Of a DNA stretch of 64,000 nucleotides, positions 1 through 11,100 are shown in pieces (positions within the stretch are counted from its first letter, which is position 1; the number at the start of each line of letters is the position of its first letter). A program made the translations under genes and the position numbers. The notes under the pieces were generated by a model. It was not told the DNA's origin and did no database searches. It saw only the letters and a list, made by a program, of their open reading frames with translations. This stretch comes from Tritrichomonas musculus. Lineage: Eukaryota > Parabasalia > Tritrichomonadida > Tritrichomonadidae. The stretch covers positions 930,001 through 994,000 of the forward strand of contig JAPFFF010000053.1 of the NCBI GenBank assembly GCA_039105265.1. Direction: 5' to 3'.

Positions 1-173
1 ATTAGTGATTATAAATCATATAAATCACATAAAATTTAAAATATTGATTAAAAAAATGATTTCTTTGTTTTAAATAAGCTTCATTTTATGAAATAAAAAT
101 AAAAAATTGCATAATATGATTTGTATTATTAAGAAACTAGTATCTAATACTCTAAATTTTCAAGAAAAAAAAA

Positions 174-838
174 ATCTCTCAAATGGTCCACTTTTTGAAC
201 TTTGTTCCTTTAAATTTCTCCAAAAATTCCTTTTGGTCGGATACTCTCAAAAAGTTAAAAAATTGAATTAAAAAAGATAAAATTATAAAAAAATTAAAAT
301 TTTTATTAAATTTATAAGATATCACTGATTTGGAGACCTGCTTTATCTTGATCTCGATCAAAATATAATAAATATTCCTCACTTTGCCACCTTCCGTTGC
401 AATTGATTTTTCAGAGAAATCGTTAGATTCTTGAGTTGCGTTATTTTGGTTGTAATTTGGCGGTTGTTGAAAAGGCGGTTGGTAATAATTCATTGGAAAT
501 TGCGGCTGTTGTACAGGAAAATTATTGTTTATCGTTTGATTTTGGAATTGAAAGTTAAAAAAATTGGTTGGCTGATTTGAATAAGTAGAAACGCCAATTC
601 CATTATTTTGAGGATGTTGAAATACAGGATTTGTATTTTGAAGTGTATTGTAATTTCGTCCAAACATAGCTTTAAATTTTTGAAAATCAATAAATGGTTC
701 AAGATTTTTATTGAAAAAGTCATTTTTCAGATCAGGATTGATTCAATTTTTTAACTTTTTGAGAGTATCCGACCAAAAAGGAATATTTGGAGAAATTTTA
801 AAAGGAACGTTCAAAAAGTGGACACATTTGAGAGATTT
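174..838. mobile_element. TIR element carrying an internal ORF
   Basis: The two ends are imperfect inverted repeats of about 95 bp: 174-270 and 737-838, both beginning CTCTCAAATG and sharing TCCACTTTTTGAAC and GGTCGGATACTC. No transposase is present, so this is a non-autonomous DNA element of MITE or foldback type. The middle carries a Gln/Asn-rich open frame whose last residues are encoded by the left repeat, suggesting captured host coding sequence. No clear target duplication was found. The superfamily is unknown. Confidence 0.7.
179..667 (-). CDS. Gln/Asn/Pro-rich hypothetical protein inside a TIR element
   Basis: A 162-aa frame starting at an ATG (MFGRNYNTLQ). Residues 1-80 are rich in Asn, Gln, Phe and Pro with low complexity, like an N-terminal disordered region. 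Residues about 95-135 are Ile/Lys/Phe-rich and look like translated AT-rich noncoding DNA. The last 28 residues are the translated terminal repeat of the surrounding element. I recognise no family. The likeliest reading is the 5' piece of a host gene captured by the element and now ending in element sequence; it may not be expressed as a functional protein. Confidence 0.35.
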   Translation of the reverse strand: MFGRNYNTLQNTNPVFQHPQNNGIGVSTYSNQPTNFFNFQFQNQTINNNFPVQQPQFPMNYYQPPFQQPPNYNQNNATQESNDFSEKSIATEGGKVRNIYYILIEIKIKQVSKSVISYKFNKNFNFFIILSFLIQFFNFLRVSDQKEFLEKFKGTKFKKWTI

Positions 839-842
839 GCAC

Positions 843-895
843 ATTCCTCTCAGCACTTTTTGAGAGCGAAGCTCTCAAAAAGTGCTCCGAGGAAT
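843..895. repeat. Strong hairpin with the CACTTTTTGA motif
   Basis: A perfect 15-bp palindrome (853-867 with 871-885, loop GAA) reads GCACTTTTTGAGAGC. It is extended by ATTCCTC/GAGGAAT outer arms. It lies next to the TIR element at 174-838 and repeats a motif found in that element's ends. It could be a small foldback element or a transcription end signal. Confidence 0.6.
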
Positions 896-1484
896 TTCCA
901 AAATAAAAAATTGAGAGTATCAAACAAATAGACGTTCAAAAATACAGCTTTTTGAAAAAAAAATTTATTCATATAAATCAATTTTCTCTATATCATTTAA
1001 AATTTTTTCATTAAATTTAAATAATATATAGATGATTATTTTGTGTAAATGTTTCGTATTTATGAAAAGCATAACTTTTTGATTATGAAAACAGAAATAC
1101 AATTATCTGTGTTAATAATTTATATTGTCTAATAATTTATAATATAATATTTATATGATTTAATATATATATATTAACATATTTTTATTCATTATTTATT
1201 TTATATTTGATGAGTTATTTATATATGAATTATATAGCCATATTATTTTTCAATGTTCACAATTGTATTCATTTGTTTTTTTCATTGAGAGAAATTCATT
1301 TAAATATTATAACTTTTTGTGAATAAAATGGAAATTTATAATTCAATTTGTTTTATCACAAAATACCAAAAAAATTTATAAATTAAGAAGAATAAAATAT
1401 AAACAATTGAAAAAAATATCCTCCATAATTCAAAAAGTTTGATTATAAATTTATAAATAAAAAAAAAAAACAGTATTTTAATAA
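896..1484. other. Intergenic AT-rich stretch with kinase promoter
   Basis: No coding sequence is visible. The 3' part must contain the promoter of the kinase at 1485. TTCAAAAAGTTT at 1429-1440, 45 bp before the ATG, matches a motif seen ahead of several other genes here. Confidence 0.4.
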
Positions 1485-2705
1485 ATGGGTTTAAAAGATT
1501 CGTATGATATCCTTAATAAGCTTGGCGATGGAGCATTCTCAAGCGTTTTTTTGGCTGTCCATCGTCTGACTGGTATTCAAGTTGCCATCAAAATCATAAA
1601 AAAGAGCAGTGATGACGGTCATGGCAAAAGTAAATATTCTGATGTTATGCGCGAAGTTACAATCCTCAAATCACTTAATCACCCGAACATTGTAAAACTT
1701 TTTGATTTTTTTGAAGATGATTCCAGTTATTACTTCGTTCAAGAGCTTTGTGAACATGGTACTGTTGCACAATATATAATGGAATATGGTTCATCAGAAG
1801 GACCAGAAATTAAACGAATCTTCCTTCAATTAATTAGCGCCATCAATTATTTGCATGAAGTTGCTAATATAATTCACTGTGATATTAAAGCGGAAAATGT
1901 TCTACTTGATTATAACAATAACGTTAAGTTGGCTGATTTTGGATTAGCATACGATCAAAAAAATAAAGATGAAGAAAATATAGATTTTTCGAAGAAAATC
2001 AAAGGATCGCCTGCATATATTGCCCCTGAAGTTCTTTTGGGAGGTAGAAATTCGATACAAAGTGATATTTGGAGCTCAGGTGTTTTTTTATATTACTTAT
2101 TAACTTGTTCTCTTCCATTTGAGGACGATGAAATTAATGGACTTATTCAAAGTATAGTTCATATGAAGCCAGCATTTCCTTACTATCTTACTTCTGAAGT
2201 TTCACGTTTAATCAAAAAAATATTAAAAAAAAATCCTCAAAAAAGGTATACAACTAAGCAGATCAAAAACAACAAGTGGCTGAAAGAAATGTCTATTTTA
2301 ATGGATGAAATTTATAAAACCTTAAATTACGAAAGCACTGAAATCGATTCAGGAATAATTCAGCAAATGATGAAAGCAAATCCTGAGTACTTTAAATCAA
2401 ATGAAGTTATTGTTGATGACATAAATAATGATAATAATAGTGATAATACAACATCCTACAAAATTTTACTCAGAAAAAAAGAAAATGATATTTTAAATAG
2501 TCATTTTAAAAACTTGAAGAAAAAGACAGCTCCTCAGAGATCATCAGATTTAGGTTCGAATCCATCTTTTCATTACAGAGCAAGATCAAGATCACAAGGT
2601 AATAGAAATGAGGAATTAAAAAAAGGTAAAAGGCAAAAGAAAGTTTTGATTAACTCTAAAGGTAGCATACAAAGAAATATAGATCCTATAAAAAATTTGA
2701 AATAG
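1485..2705 (+). CDS. Ser/Thr protein kinase, CAMK/MARK-like
   Basis: A 406-aa protein kinase with every catalytic motif present: Gly-rich loop GDGAFSSV (14-21), AIK with Lys36, Glu57 of helix C, HCDIKAEN (Asp133, Asn138), DFG (151-153) and APE (180-182). It is therefore expected to phosphorylate Ser/Thr on protein substrates. The HCDIKAEN and GSPAYIAPEV segments resemble CAMK-group (SNF1/MARK-like) kinases. The domain covers residues 6-267. The C-terminal 140 residues are Asn/Asp- then Arg/Lys/Ser-rich, probably a disordered regulatory tail. The start is the first ATG, before the domain, with a TTCAAAAAGTTT motif 45 bp upstream. It is intact and alone, with a PPP phosphatase convergent downstream. 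The substrate is unknown. Confidence 0.9.
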   Translation: MGLKDSYDILNKLGDGAFSSVFLAVHRLTGIQVAIKIIKKSSDDGHGKSKYSDVMREVTILKSLNHPNIVKLFDFFEDDSSYYFVQELCEHGTVAQYIMEYGSSEGPEIKRIFLQLISAINYLHEVANIIHCDIKAENVLLDYNNNVKLADFGLAYDQKNKDEENIDFSKKIKGSPAYIAPEVLLGGRNSIQSDIWSSGVFLYYLLTCSLPFEDDEINGLIQSIVHMKPAFPYYLTSEVSRLIKKILKKNPQKRYTTKQIKNNKWLKEMSILMDEIYKTLNYESTEIDSGIIQQMMKANPEYFKSNEVIVDDINNDNNSDNTTSYKILLRKKENDILNSHFKNLKKKTAPQRSSDLGSNPSFHYRARSRSQGNRNEELKKGKRQKKVLINSKGSIQRNIDPIKNLK

Positions 2706-3193
2706 ATGTTATATTGGTAGGTTAAGATTGATATTATATCAATCGTTTAAAGAATGTTGTTTGATAAAAGCTTTTTTGTGTTAATGTCCTCTGTTATAAT
2801 GTTTTATAATTTTGTATATCGATTTCAATTAAAAATCTAAAATATTGGATTTCATTATATTAAAAATAGCAAAAGTTTGAATTACATTTTTCCCCTGTAT
2901 CTTTAAATTTTACATAAAATACTGATAAGATATAATTTATACAAAGAAAATAAAATATAAGGATGTAAATATAATACCAAATTTCTGAGAATATGGTCAT
3001 TTTTTCTCTCAAAATAAAAACGTATCCTTTAGAATCATCGAAAAAATTAAATATTTAATTTTCTTTTTATTTCATGATTTTTTATATTTTATAATATGAA
3101 TGTTATGAATAATAAATTATTGTATATATAATAATATATTTATTAACATTATAAATTCATGGATAAGAAAAAAATCATGTTAAATATCACATT
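2706..3193. other. Convergent intergenic region
   Basis: AT-rich spacer between the 3' ends of the kinase and the phosphatase. It must hold both transcription ends, but I see no structured terminator and no coding sequence. Confidence 0.4.
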
Positions 3194-4630
3194 CTATTTG
3201 TCTTGCTGATTTTCACTTTTCTCATCATCATTCAAAATGTTATCTTGATTAATCAGCAAATCAGTTGGTAATGACAAACTTCTGTTTATTCCTTTTTGCG
3301 GTGAATTCGCCTTATCAATTTGAACGAAGTGGAATGATGATTTCCTGTAATTTGCAATCAAAGCTGGATTCACGTGGCAATTAATTTTCAAGCCATTAAA
3401 ATCTCTCTGTGCCTTCATTCCTTTTTCTTTAGAATTATCAGCAGTATTTTTTGCCATTTTAGACGTCTTGGCCTTGAACACTGGCTTTGGATGTCTCATT
3501 GAAAAATACAATGACTTCTGAGGTACAACTTTGCAATAAACAGTTTCACTTTTGCTCAATCTATGAATTGGAGGAAACATCATGTACTGAACTGTATCGT
3601 CTTCCTTATTCAACTTCAGAATTCCACAGTAGTTTCCCATGTCGCACGAGTAGGAAGATGCAGAAAAAACGGTTATGCATTTTTGATTGAAATGTTCATG
3701 AATTCCATTTTTAACGCATTGGTGGGCACGAACAATCCGTTTGAGTGAATTTGCATTCAAAAAGTTTGTCACTGAATCTTCATTGAATAAATAACCGCGT
3801 CCGCGGTGGTTAGGACGATAGAGACTACTGTAGCTCGATGTGGGATCACTCCAAACGAGGTCTTCAAGAACGCTATTCTCTTCAAAGGTGCCAATTGGAC
3901 GAGCAATGCATTTAAGAAAATCAACTTTTTCTAAAAGTGGACTCAAACCGCCATGTACACAAAAAGTGGTCTTGTTTACAATTGACGCAATCGGTAAAAA
4001 TGAAAAAGTTTTAATAAAGGCTTCATAAAGTTCATTTGAATATTGGTAACAATTCAAATTGGTTGATTCTGAGTATGAAATGTTATTTATGTGGTCTTCT
4101 TGATTTTCTGCTTGGTTTTCATCATCAAATAAAAATTCGAGTATACTATCTTTGTCATTAAACTTTTTGGGATTGTGATGATTTAGAATTTCTTTTTTAA
4201 AACCATATTTTGAGCATAAGGAGTCGAATTCATGATTTCCTCTGATTAAAAAAAAAGAATCTGGATAGATAATTTTTTTGGCGAATAAAAGTGTGATACA
4301 TTCTAGAGAAAAGTTGCCACGATCCACAAAATCCCCTAGAAAAAGAACTTTGAATTGTTTTTTATCAACAAATTTTAAAATTCGTAATAAATCATGCAAA
4401 CTACCATGGATGTCACCTACAATGATCAGATCTCCATCAATACTGAGAATATTTTCTTCTTTTTTAAAAACTTTTCGAGCTTCCGCACATAATTTTATTA
4501 AAAGATCTTCGCTGAAGGATGGAATTGGCTTTCCGTTTTTTGATTGATTTCCAACATCTATAATTTGCTCAAGTGAGAGATTTGAAATAAAAGAATAAGC
4601 TGAGAGGACCTCTTTTGCCGAATTGGTCAT
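3194..4630 (-). CDS. PPP-family Ser/Thr protein phosphatase (PP1/PP2A-like)
   Basis: A metal-dependent Ser/Thr phosphatase. Taking the ATG at 4630 (MTNSAKEV) gives 478 aa; the frame stays open further upstream but only with a TTG and an untypical leader. Family motifs: GDIHG (72-76), GDFVDRG (99-105), RGNHE (130-134), HGG (226-228), WSDP (260-263) and RAHQ (301-304), so the metal-binding and catalytic residues are kept. An acidic insert of about 40 residues (155-198), which PP1 lacks, sits after RGNHE. The C-terminal 110 residues are Lys/Ser/Asn-rich and probably disordered. It may oppose nearby kinases, but that is only suggested by proximity. Confidence 0.9.
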   Translation of the reverse strand: MTNSAKEVLSAYSFISNLSLEQIIDVGNQSKNGKPIPSFSEDLLIKLCAEARKVFKKEENILSIDGDLIIVGDIHGSLHDLLRILKFVDKKQFKVLFLGDFVDRGNFSLECITLLFAKKIIYPDSFFLIRGNHEFDSLCSKYGFKKEILNHHNPKKFNDKDSILEFLFDDENQAENQEDHINNISYSESTNLNCYQYSNELYEAFIKTFSFLPIASIVNKTTFCVHGGLSPLLEKVDFLKCIARPIGTFEENSVLEDLVWSDPTSSYSSLYRPNHRGRGYLFNEDSVTNFLNANSLKRIVRAHQCVKNGIHEHFNQKCITVFSASSYSCDMGNYCGILKLNKEDDTVQYMMFPPIHRLSKSETVYCKVVPQKSLYFSMRHPKPVFKAKTSKMAKNTADNSKEKGMKAQRDFNGLKINCHVNPALIANYRKSSFHFVQIDKANSPQKGINRSLSLPTDLLINQDNILNDDEKSENQQDK

Positions 4631-5944
4631 AATAAATAATTCTGTTATAAAATCTATCAATTTTATCTTCTGAATTTTTTCATATTGAAGAAAAAAAATG
4701 TATTCGATCAAATGTATTCAATTTTTTTCGTTTTTAAGAAAAAATATTTAGTACATATCATTTATCATATTTAATTTTTTAGCATCAATGAAAATTTAAA
4801 CATTAAAAATAAACTTATATTTTGAGTTATTGTATAATTTTAAATGTAAAATGTGAAAAAAGAAGAATAGTAATTAAGCTATTAAAAAAAATTTAATTTT
4901 TTGTTAAAGTGGTTAGAGTATTATTTTCAAAACATTCTCAATTTAATCAAATGTCGATGAATCATTAATTTTATGTATTATTTAATAAATTGTTATTAAT
5001 TAGAATTTAAAATTTAAAAAATAATATAATAATAATATAAATATATTAATTATATTAAATAATATAAAATAAATTATTATAATAACGAAATATTATATAA
5101 ATTGTATCTTCTATTAAAAAATGTTTATACAGAAAATTTTCTGTGCAACGTTTTCAAGATGAGTTTGCAGTGTAGAAAATTGTGGGACTTTCGTTATTTT
5201 TACTCAAAAAATTGAATAAATTTTCAAAATTCACTTTTCAATTGGGAATAGTTCTACTTTTTCTGGGCAAAAAACATTACCTCTCAATTTAAAATAATCA
5301 TATCTTTATATTTTAAATATGAATTAATTTTTTTAAAATTTAATTAATATTATGATAATTATCTAATATATTATTAATGAAGAATGATGAAATTAAATTG
5401 TTTGATAAAAAAGATAAAATGAAGAAGAGGTGAAGCTATTTAGAGGTGCGAGAACTCTCTTTTTTAAAATTACAACAAAATTTTGAAATACAATATACAT
5501 TATAAAATGATAAATATCATATTTTAATTTTGTGATCTTTCTCTCCGTAGTTGCCAAAATATTTATTATTTAATTATTTTATAGATTTGAATAAATTAGT
5601 ATATAAACCATTCAATTTTTTAAAATATAAATATAATATTATTTATGCTATTTTTAGTTATTAAAAATTAATTTTTTATTAATTAGGAGCTTTTAATTTT
5701 ACTTTATTACGGAAGTCCATCTTTTTAATAATCTGAGCCCAATTTTTAGTGAAAATTTAATTTTTCTTCAAATTCATCATCATCGAAGCCTTCTTTTTCC
5801 AAATTGTGATTAATTGTTGAATAGTTTTGTATAAAAAATAATAATGAATCTTCAGTTGAAAGCTTTTTCATCATTATTTATTAAAATTTCTGAGAGAAAA
5901 TTTCTGAGAAATCTGGCCAAATATTTTTTTCATAATCATATCTC

Positions 5945-6046
5945 AAAAATGGCTCTAAGGATAATAAAAAAAAATTGTAGAATAGTGAGTAAATTGTATA
6001 TTTATTTAAATAAAACTGTTTCACCAAAATTCATAGGGCCATTTTT
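5945..6046. repeat. Short inverted-repeat unit, copy 1
   Basis: Bounded by AAAAATGGCTCTA and TAGGGCCATTTTT, a 12/13 inverted repeat about 100 bp across. A second unit with the same ends lies at 6485-6585; the interiors differ. Probably tiny MITE-like remnants. Confidence 0.4.
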
Positions 6047-6484
6047 TAATTATTCATTGTTAAATGTTAAATCCATTTTATTCGACGAATTTTAAATAAA
6101 ATCCAGATTTTGATTGAAAATTCTATTTATATTTGCGATCTATTTGAAATAATATAACCAAATTCATGCTTTGTTAAAAAATAATCAAAATATGCTAATA
6201 ATAATTTTTTCATCAATTTCCTTTTCATACAATAATAAATATATATTCATAAATATTTCAATGCAATATTTAGTTTTTGTAAATTTTATTAAGTTTTCTT
6301 AAATAGAAATGCTCTTTTTCTTTACTTTTTTGTCCATTTTTTAAATTGAGAGGAATAAATCCTAATTCTCAGAATTTAATAAAATCAATAAAAACATATA
6401 TTTAATAAAGCTTTATCAATTAATTGAATGGATAGTCAAATATTAAAAACAATTTTGGCCATATATAAATAGCATTTGTATCTT

Positions 6485-6585
6485 AAAAATGGCTCTAACG
6501 TTTCGTATATAAAAATGTTTATAAGCATTAAATATTACATTTAATATAATAGATAAGTTATATTTAGAATGATAGGGCCATTTTT
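6485..6585. repeat. Short inverted-repeat unit, copy 2
   Basis: Same terminal sequences as the unit at 5945-6046 (AAAAATGGCTCTA / TAGGGCCATTTTT) with a different AT-rich interior. Confidence 0.4.
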
Positions 6586-6793
6586 TACATTGGAACTTCA
6601 AAAATAAAAAAGCTTTTTATTTGCCAAATTTAGATTTAAATGAGGAATTTCAAGCTTAATAAGAAATATATTGTTGATATAAACCGAAATAATGCATTAC
6701 ATTCCCAATTTATATAAAATTTAATAAAGATATGTTGATTTTAATATTTCGACTGACTCATCCAAAACTCAACGAAAATGATTTTTTTGCATA

Positions 6794-6835
6794 CCCATTA
6801 TTTCTACATGCTAAGATACTTTTCCCGATTGAATA
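6794..6835 (+). repeat. Left terminal inverted repeat of the pogo-type transposon
   Basis: 42 bp, an exact reverse complement of 12200-12241, starting CCCATTATTTC and preceded by TA. Confidence 0.85.
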
Positions 6836-7328
6836 GTATTCAATTTTCTCCTTATTTTGAAATATGTATTCAAAAAGAATTGTCATATACAGAAAATAAG
6901 AAATTGTTAATGAATTCAAATTCATATTTTTAACTTTCTTGATATTTTCATTTGTATACAACTAATTTATATAATAAATTATTTTTTTTGTATTTCAAAT
7001 AAAGAAGTTTATTGTTTCGTTTTTATAATAAAATATTATTTTTAAAAATCAAATATATTTGCTTTTTTATATTTGATTTATATTGAAATATAATACCAAA
7101 GTTCCTGCTAGAAAAAAATCTTTTAGCTATTTTTTTATGTAAATATAATATTATTTTTTGAATATATATATTAATATTAAATTATAAAAAGTAATTATCA
7201 TGAGTAGTTATAGATATTTTTATTTTATCTTAAATATAACGTTTACAATAGATCGACCCACTTATTCTATAAATCAATGTTAATAAAAACTCTTCAAAAA
7301 GGATGTAAAGGTAAATATTTGCAAGACA

Positions 7329-7999
7329 TTGATTCCTCGTCATTCTATTAGATTATTGCGACTCTCGCAGAGATTCACTCTGACGACATTTTCAGATTCT
7401 TTTTTTTTCTTTTCAAATTCGAGTCTTCGCCAGCAGCAAGAACGAAAAGATCGCAATATATTGATTCCTCGTCATTCTATTAGATTATTGCGACTCTCGC
7501 AGAGATTCACTCTGACGACATTTTCAGATTCTTTTTTTTTCTTTTCAAATTCGAGTCTTCGCCAGCAGCAAGAACGAAAAGATCGCAATATATTGATTCC
7601 TCGTCATTCTATTAGATTATTGCGACTCTCGCAGAGATTCACTCTGACGACATTTTCAGATTCTTTTTTTTTCTTTTCAAATTCGAGTCTTCGCCAGCAG
7701 CAAGAACGAAAAGATCGCAATATATTGATTCCTCGTCATTCTATTAGATTATTGCGACTCTCGCAGAGATTCACTCTGACGACATTTTCAGATTCTTTTT
7801 TTTTCTTTTCAAATTCGAGTCTTCGCCAGCAGCAAGAACGAAAAGATCGCAATATATTGATTCCTCGTCATTCTATTAGATTATTGCGACTCTCGCAGAG
7901 ATTCACTCTGACGACATTTTCAGATTCTTTTTTTTCTTTTCAAATTCGAGTCTTCGCCAGCAGCAAGAACGAAAAGATCGCAATATATTGATTCCTCAA
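7329..7999. repeat. 132-bp tandem repeat, five copies
   Basis: Five near-identical 132-bp units begin at GATTCCTCG 7331, 7463, 7595, 7727 and 7859. The last unit is one T shorter, and a partial sixth ends near 7999. Since 132 is divisible by 3, a 220-aa frame runs through on the plus strand, but it starts at TTG, has no context and is most likely a by-product. It lies inside the pogo-type transposon, 3' of the transposase gene, where it may act as a subterminal or regulatory array. Confidence 0.9.
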
Positions 8000-8137
8000 T
8001 TGATATTTGTTGTATTTTTAATAATTAAACCGACCATATACATTTATTAAATAATATTTGCTAATCAAAAATTTTTATTTGTTTAATTAATTAATTATTT
8101 ATTTGTCTGTTTGTTTATTTAATGATATATTTATTTA

Positions 8138-11100
8138 TTACTCTTCGTTAATTGGCTCATTTTTTGGAATCCATTCATCGTCTGATGTTTCAGAATCATC
8201 TTCATCATCTGTTAATAATTCATTTAGCTTGGGTATTTCCCAAGCAGAAAGAATTGTTGCTTCATTTATTTCATTCCATATTTTTTTCATCTCATTGAGT
8301 ATTTTGTTCCATCGAGAGCTGTCTGATGTGTCTCCATTTATCATTTGATGAGCAACAAGTTTTTCTTTTATAACACCGTATATTCGACGATCCAATGGTT
8401 GGTAGCAACCCGTACCGCAGGCGGGGACGAAAATAAGTTTGATACCTAATTTTTTCGCCTCTTTTTTAACACTGCTTTCAATATGCGACTTATATACATC
8501 GAGAATTAATGCGAATGGTTGATTCCCCATCCTTTTAGCTAGCCATCTAAGATATGTAATCATAACTGTTGGAGTTACCCAACCGTTTTGCGAATGTGTG
8601 ATTAATTCTTCAGAATTTTCATTTTCATATTTTTTCTGGCATCTAACAGTTTTCCCCTTGGCTACTAGGGATAAGGGAATTTTTACATTTGGATTCATAC
8701 AAATTGTTCCTATGAAAGTAGTTCCCTCCTTTACATTTAAATTATCTTTTGTCACTCGGATAGATTCTTTTCCTTTTTGGCCAATTACTCGATATGGTAA
8801 GTTATTCGTAGTGATGAACGTCTCATCCATATTCAGGACTCTTTCTTCTCCAAATTGATGAACTGCCTCAACAATTTGTGTTAAATACAAATCGACCTGC
8901 TTCTCATCGATTTGTCCCCGTCTTTCATAATGAACTCGTCTATAGACAAGTCCATGTCGAAACATAAAACGAAAAACCCATGACAGACTTCCTTTGAATT
9001 CTTTAATTCCATAGTCTTCAATTAATTTCTGAGGTTCATTTCGAGCTAAATCCAGAAGATCAGTTAATTTAATTTCAAAATTTTCTATAATAATATTTCC
9101 ATTTTCATCAAATGGACGTTGATGATTGTTAAGGGATTGTAAAACCAGAGCTTTGGTTGCTAAGCCAAGAGGCGAATAATAAATAATCCTCGCCATTTCT
9201 GAAATTGTATTACTAGTAACCAATTTGTTCTTATCCAAGAGCTCTTTCACGTTTTGAAATACTAAGTTCTCTTGCTCGAATGTTAAGGCTGAGTAAAAGT
9301 TTGGTACATAATTGAAATTCTTTATATTCTTTTTGTTTTGCTTTTCAATTTTAATTAATCTTTCATCTTTGTTTTCAAGCAGTTTTTGATATTTGTTTTT
9401 ACATGATAATGGTGATCGCCCAAACGTATAATCTGAAACCACTTGCCAATTAATTCGTCCTTGTTGATCAAAAATTATACCATTTTTTGATCCATTTTTA
9501 ATAATATAAATCAAAAGATTTGTTTCACAATCACTCCATTGTCCAAATCTTTCATATTTTGTTCTTAAACGAGCTTTGGTTTGTAAAGAATATTTAAATA
9601 AGGATGATTTGTATATGAAATCGTTATACACATCATTAACCTGATTATTTGAAGGTTCTGTAATATGCTTAAAAGTAAAAGCAATTTTACATCGATCAAT
9701 GAATTCTTCCGTTTTTACATTTGATAAAAAAGAATATTTTTCGAATTGTTGCATTTTATTTTTGAGATCTGAATAAGATAAATGATATTTTTGATGCATT
9801 TTATAACATTCTTTGTAAAATTCATCACAAAAGCATTCGTATTTTTGGTTTTTGTTATTGGTTATTATCTGTGGATTTCTGCTATCAAATCTCGGTTGTT
9901 GAGTACTGTCACTAAATCTTGGTTGTTGAATGTTGTCACCAAATCTCTGCTGTTGAATGCTGTCACCAAATCTCTGCTGTTGAATGCTGTCACCGAATCT
10001 CTGCTGCTGAATGCTGTCAATAGATCTTGGCTGTTGAATGTTGTCACCGAATCTCTGCTGTTGAATGCTGTCAATAGATCTTGGTTGTTGAATGTCGTTC
10101 TCAAATCTCTGCTGCTGAATGCTGTCACCGAATCTCTGCTGCTGAATGCTGCCATTAAATCTCTGCGGTTGAATGTTGTCAATAGATCTTGGCTGTTGAA
10201 TGCTGTCACCGAATCTCTGCTGCTGAATGTTGTCAATAGATCTTGGCTGTTGAATGTTGTCACCGAATCTCTGCTGCTGAATGCTGCCATTAAATCTCTG
10301 CTGTTGAATGTTGTCAATAGATCTTGGCTGTTGAATGCTGTCACCGAATCTCTGCTGCTGAATGCTGCCACCGAATCTCTGCTGTTGAATGCTGTCAATA
10401 GATCTTGGTTGTTGAATGTCGTTCTCAAATCTCTGCTGCTGAATGTTGTCAATAGATCTTGGCTGTTGAATGTTGTCACCGAATCTCTGCTGCTGAATGC
10501 TGTCAATAGATCTTGGCTGTTGAATGCTGTCACCGAATCTCTGCTGCTGAATGCTGCCACCGAATCTCTGCTGTTGAATGCTGTCACCGAATCTCTGCTG
10601 CTGAATGTTGTCAATAGATCTTGGCTGTTGAATGCTGTCACCGAATCTCTGCTGCTGAATGCTGTCAATAGATCTTGGCTGTTGAATGCTGTCACCGAAT
10701 CTCTGCTGCTGAATGCTGCCATTAAATCTCTGCGGTTGAATGTTGTCAATAGATCTTGGCTGTTGAATGCTGTCACCGAATCTCTGCTGCTGAATGCTGC
10801 CATTAAATCTCTGCGGTTGAATGCTGTCAATAGATCTTGGCTGTTGAATGCTGTCACCGAATCTCTGCTGCTGAATGCTGCCACCGAATCTCTGCTGCTG
10901 AATGCTGCCACCGAATCTCTGCTGCTGAATGCTGCCACCGAATCTCTGCTGCTGAATGCTGCCACCGAATCTCTGCTGCTGAATGCTGTCACCGAATCTC
11001 TGCTGCTGAATGCTGCCACCGAATCTCTGCTGTTGAATGCTGTCAATAGATCTTGGTTGTTGAATGTCGTTCTCAAATCTCTGCTGCTGAATGTTGTCAA

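Larger units (their letters stand above)
4631..6793. other. AT-rich intergenic region with short dispersed repeats
   Basis: No convincing gene. It contains two short inverted-repeat units (listed separately). A segment at about 5220-5285 (AAATTCACTTTTC, GTTCTACTTTTTCTG) resembles part of the 1.5-kb repeat at about 25260-25300. The open frame at 5844-6095 runs through one of the short repeats and looks like chance. Confidence 0.4.

Noticed and set aside
5844-6095. 83-aa plus-strand ORF
   Set aside because: Crosses a short inverted-repeat unit and has the composition of AT-rich noncoding DNA.
7329-7991. 220-aa protein made of 44-aa repeats
   Set aside because: Starts at TTG, has no domain or context and only reflects a 132-bp satellite whose period is a multiple of three.
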